Shown here: positions 63,249 through 64,000 of the stretch, in pieces
How the letters are laid out: every line of letters starts with the position of its first letter
Position numbering within the stretch: position 1 is the stretch's first letter
From: Mimachlamys varia
Taxonomy: Eukaryota > Mollusca > Bivalvia > Pectinida > Pectinidae
DNA: 64,000 nt
Direction: 5' to 3'
NCBI GenBank assembly: GCA_947623455.1
Contig: OX392536.1
Span: 10,411,282 to 10,475,281, forward strand
Translations under genes and position numbers: made by a program
Notes under the pieces: model-generated
What the model saw: the letters and a program-made list of their open reading frames with translations, nothing else
The model's database searches: none
What the model was told of the DNA's origin: nothing

Positions 63249-64000
63249 AGGAATCACACAACTAAATCAGCCTATCACGAAGTGTTTCATACGATTGTAG
63301 TCCCTACCGAAAATTTGTTCCGGCTAAGTACAGTGATTCTGAATAATCTAAATAGGTAATTGTTGACATATTCTGCATTGAATGAAATCTATAAATATTT
63401 GACTTTACAAAAATGTATACTTTTGGTAGATTTTGATATGTGATGGCGGATTGATATGGGGTCAAAAGTCAGATGGTGTTCCCGTCCCATTTCACTGGTT
63501 TGATATGTAAATTTCCAGTTGTCCGAAGCAGACGCCCGTAGCGAGCTAATATGCCACGAAACTTCTGATAAAATGTCATTTGAAGTCTTTGCCATGTATG
63601 TATCTGTGAATCCAGGCAGTTGTCACTAGTGTTGAACTTCAAATATTAAAGTTATTAGCTCTAAAGCTTAGTAATAACATATAGTAAATTATTTAGTTGT
63701 GTGAGTCCTTTAAGAGAACCAGCCATGTGCTCAATGAACTTGACCTCTATAACACTTTCTGTGCTTCCGGTTTTTTATTTTTTCAAAGACAACCATTGTA
63801 ATTAAGTGTTAGCACATTTTTTTAGTATGCAGATATATTTAACTTGAAAAAACCCTTCCAAATTAGCTAAAATCTGGCTAAACATGGCCCTATGTTGAAG
63901 CCTATATTGTTGGACTGACCCTTATACTCAGGTTTTAAATAAAGTTTAGTTCAATAACCTGTAATAATTGATATGCGTGTGTGTTAGAAGTACTTCGTTG
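63249..64000. repeat. Copy 33, cut by the right edge of the window
   Basis: The first 752 bp of the unit, including a complete MITE segment; consensus by eye. The array therefore continues beyond the window. Confidence 0.95.

Larger units (their letters stand above)
9621..64000. repeat. Macrosatellite array, 1,704-bp unit, 33 copies, continues past the right edge
   Basis: Head-to-tail copies start at 9621, 11325, 13029, 14733, 16437, 18142, 19846, 21550, 23254, 24958, 26662, 28366, 30071, 31775, 33479, 35183, 36887, 38591, 40295, 42011, 43715, 45419, 47123, 48827, 50532, 52248, 53952, 55656, about 57361, about 58601, 59840, 61544 and 63249 (partial). Twenty-four complete copies are exactly 1,704 bp, four are 1,705, two are 1,716 and two are 1,240. 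Reading by eye the copies are otherwise almost identical, implying recent amplification or strong homogenisation. No rRNA, snRNA, tRNA or histone sequence is recognisable in the unit. Two small minus-strand ORFs (68 and 61 codons) recur in each full copy but lack features of real genes. Exact copy number depends on the assembly. Confidence 0.97.

Noticed and set aside
9621..64000. Array as a 5S rDNA, snRNA, tRNA or histone gene cluster
   Set aside because: I looked for the conserved 5S internal promoter, U1/U2/U5/U6 starts, tRNA A and B boxes and long histone ORFs in one unit on both strands and found none.
9621..64000. CRISPR array or prokaryotic direct-repeat system
   Set aside because: The repeat is 1.7 kb without variable spacers and the sequence context is animal.
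9621..64000. Array as an assembly artefact
   Set aside because: Not excluded, but private substitutions, a shared complex variant, and two adjacent short units are hard to produce by an assembler repeating one sequence. Copy number remains uncertain.

Overview
This is animal nuclear DNA, AT-rich and gene-poor, most likely from a mollusc (probably a bivalve). The signs are one long intron-free TRIM-type B-box exon, two tRNA-derived SINEs of the kind common in bivalves, a decayed LINE with an invertebrate-type reverse-transcriptase C-terminus, and small inverted-repeat elements. There are no operons, Shine-Dalgarno sites or prokaryotic genes. Species assignment is inference.

Layout. 1-888 (minus strand) is the 5' part of a B-box/coiled-coil gene that runs off the left edge; it is the only credible protein-coding gene. 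946-2240 holds simple-sequence DNA (GTT/GTC, a 15-bp repeat, about 500 bp of TGAT-type repeat). 3565-4850 is a nest of mobile elements: two members of one MITE family with 7-bp target duplications, one of them inserted cleanly into a minus-strand LINE relic, and a palindromic insert splitting the same relic. 5280-5498 and 7461-7703 are two minus-strand SINEs, both with recognisable target duplications. 5620-6190 is a decayed tandem repeat of about 140-170 bp. 8984-9337 is a 31-bp minisatellite.

From 9621 to the right edge (about 54.4 kb, 85% of the window) the sequence is one head-to-tail array with a 1,704-bp unit: 33 copies, of which 30 are full length, two are 1,240 bp, and the last is cut by the window edge. 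Copies are almost identical; reading by eye I found only about a dozen private differences. The unit is composite. Its first 461 bp are bounded by 19-bp terminal inverted repeats (18/19 matching) and flanked by TTAA on both sides, as expected for a non-autonomous TTAA-specific transposon (piggyBac/Kolobok type). The other roughly 1.24 kb is a unique core. The two short copies lack exactly this element, so the array carries its own near-empty sites, and the left edge of the array falls at the terminus of this same element.

No RNA gene, histone gene or convincing ORF was found in the repeat unit. The small ORFs that recur in every copy are explained by homogenisation of the array. The most interesting object is therefore a young, transposon-bearing macrosatellite, with internal variants that could be used to reconstruct how it grew.
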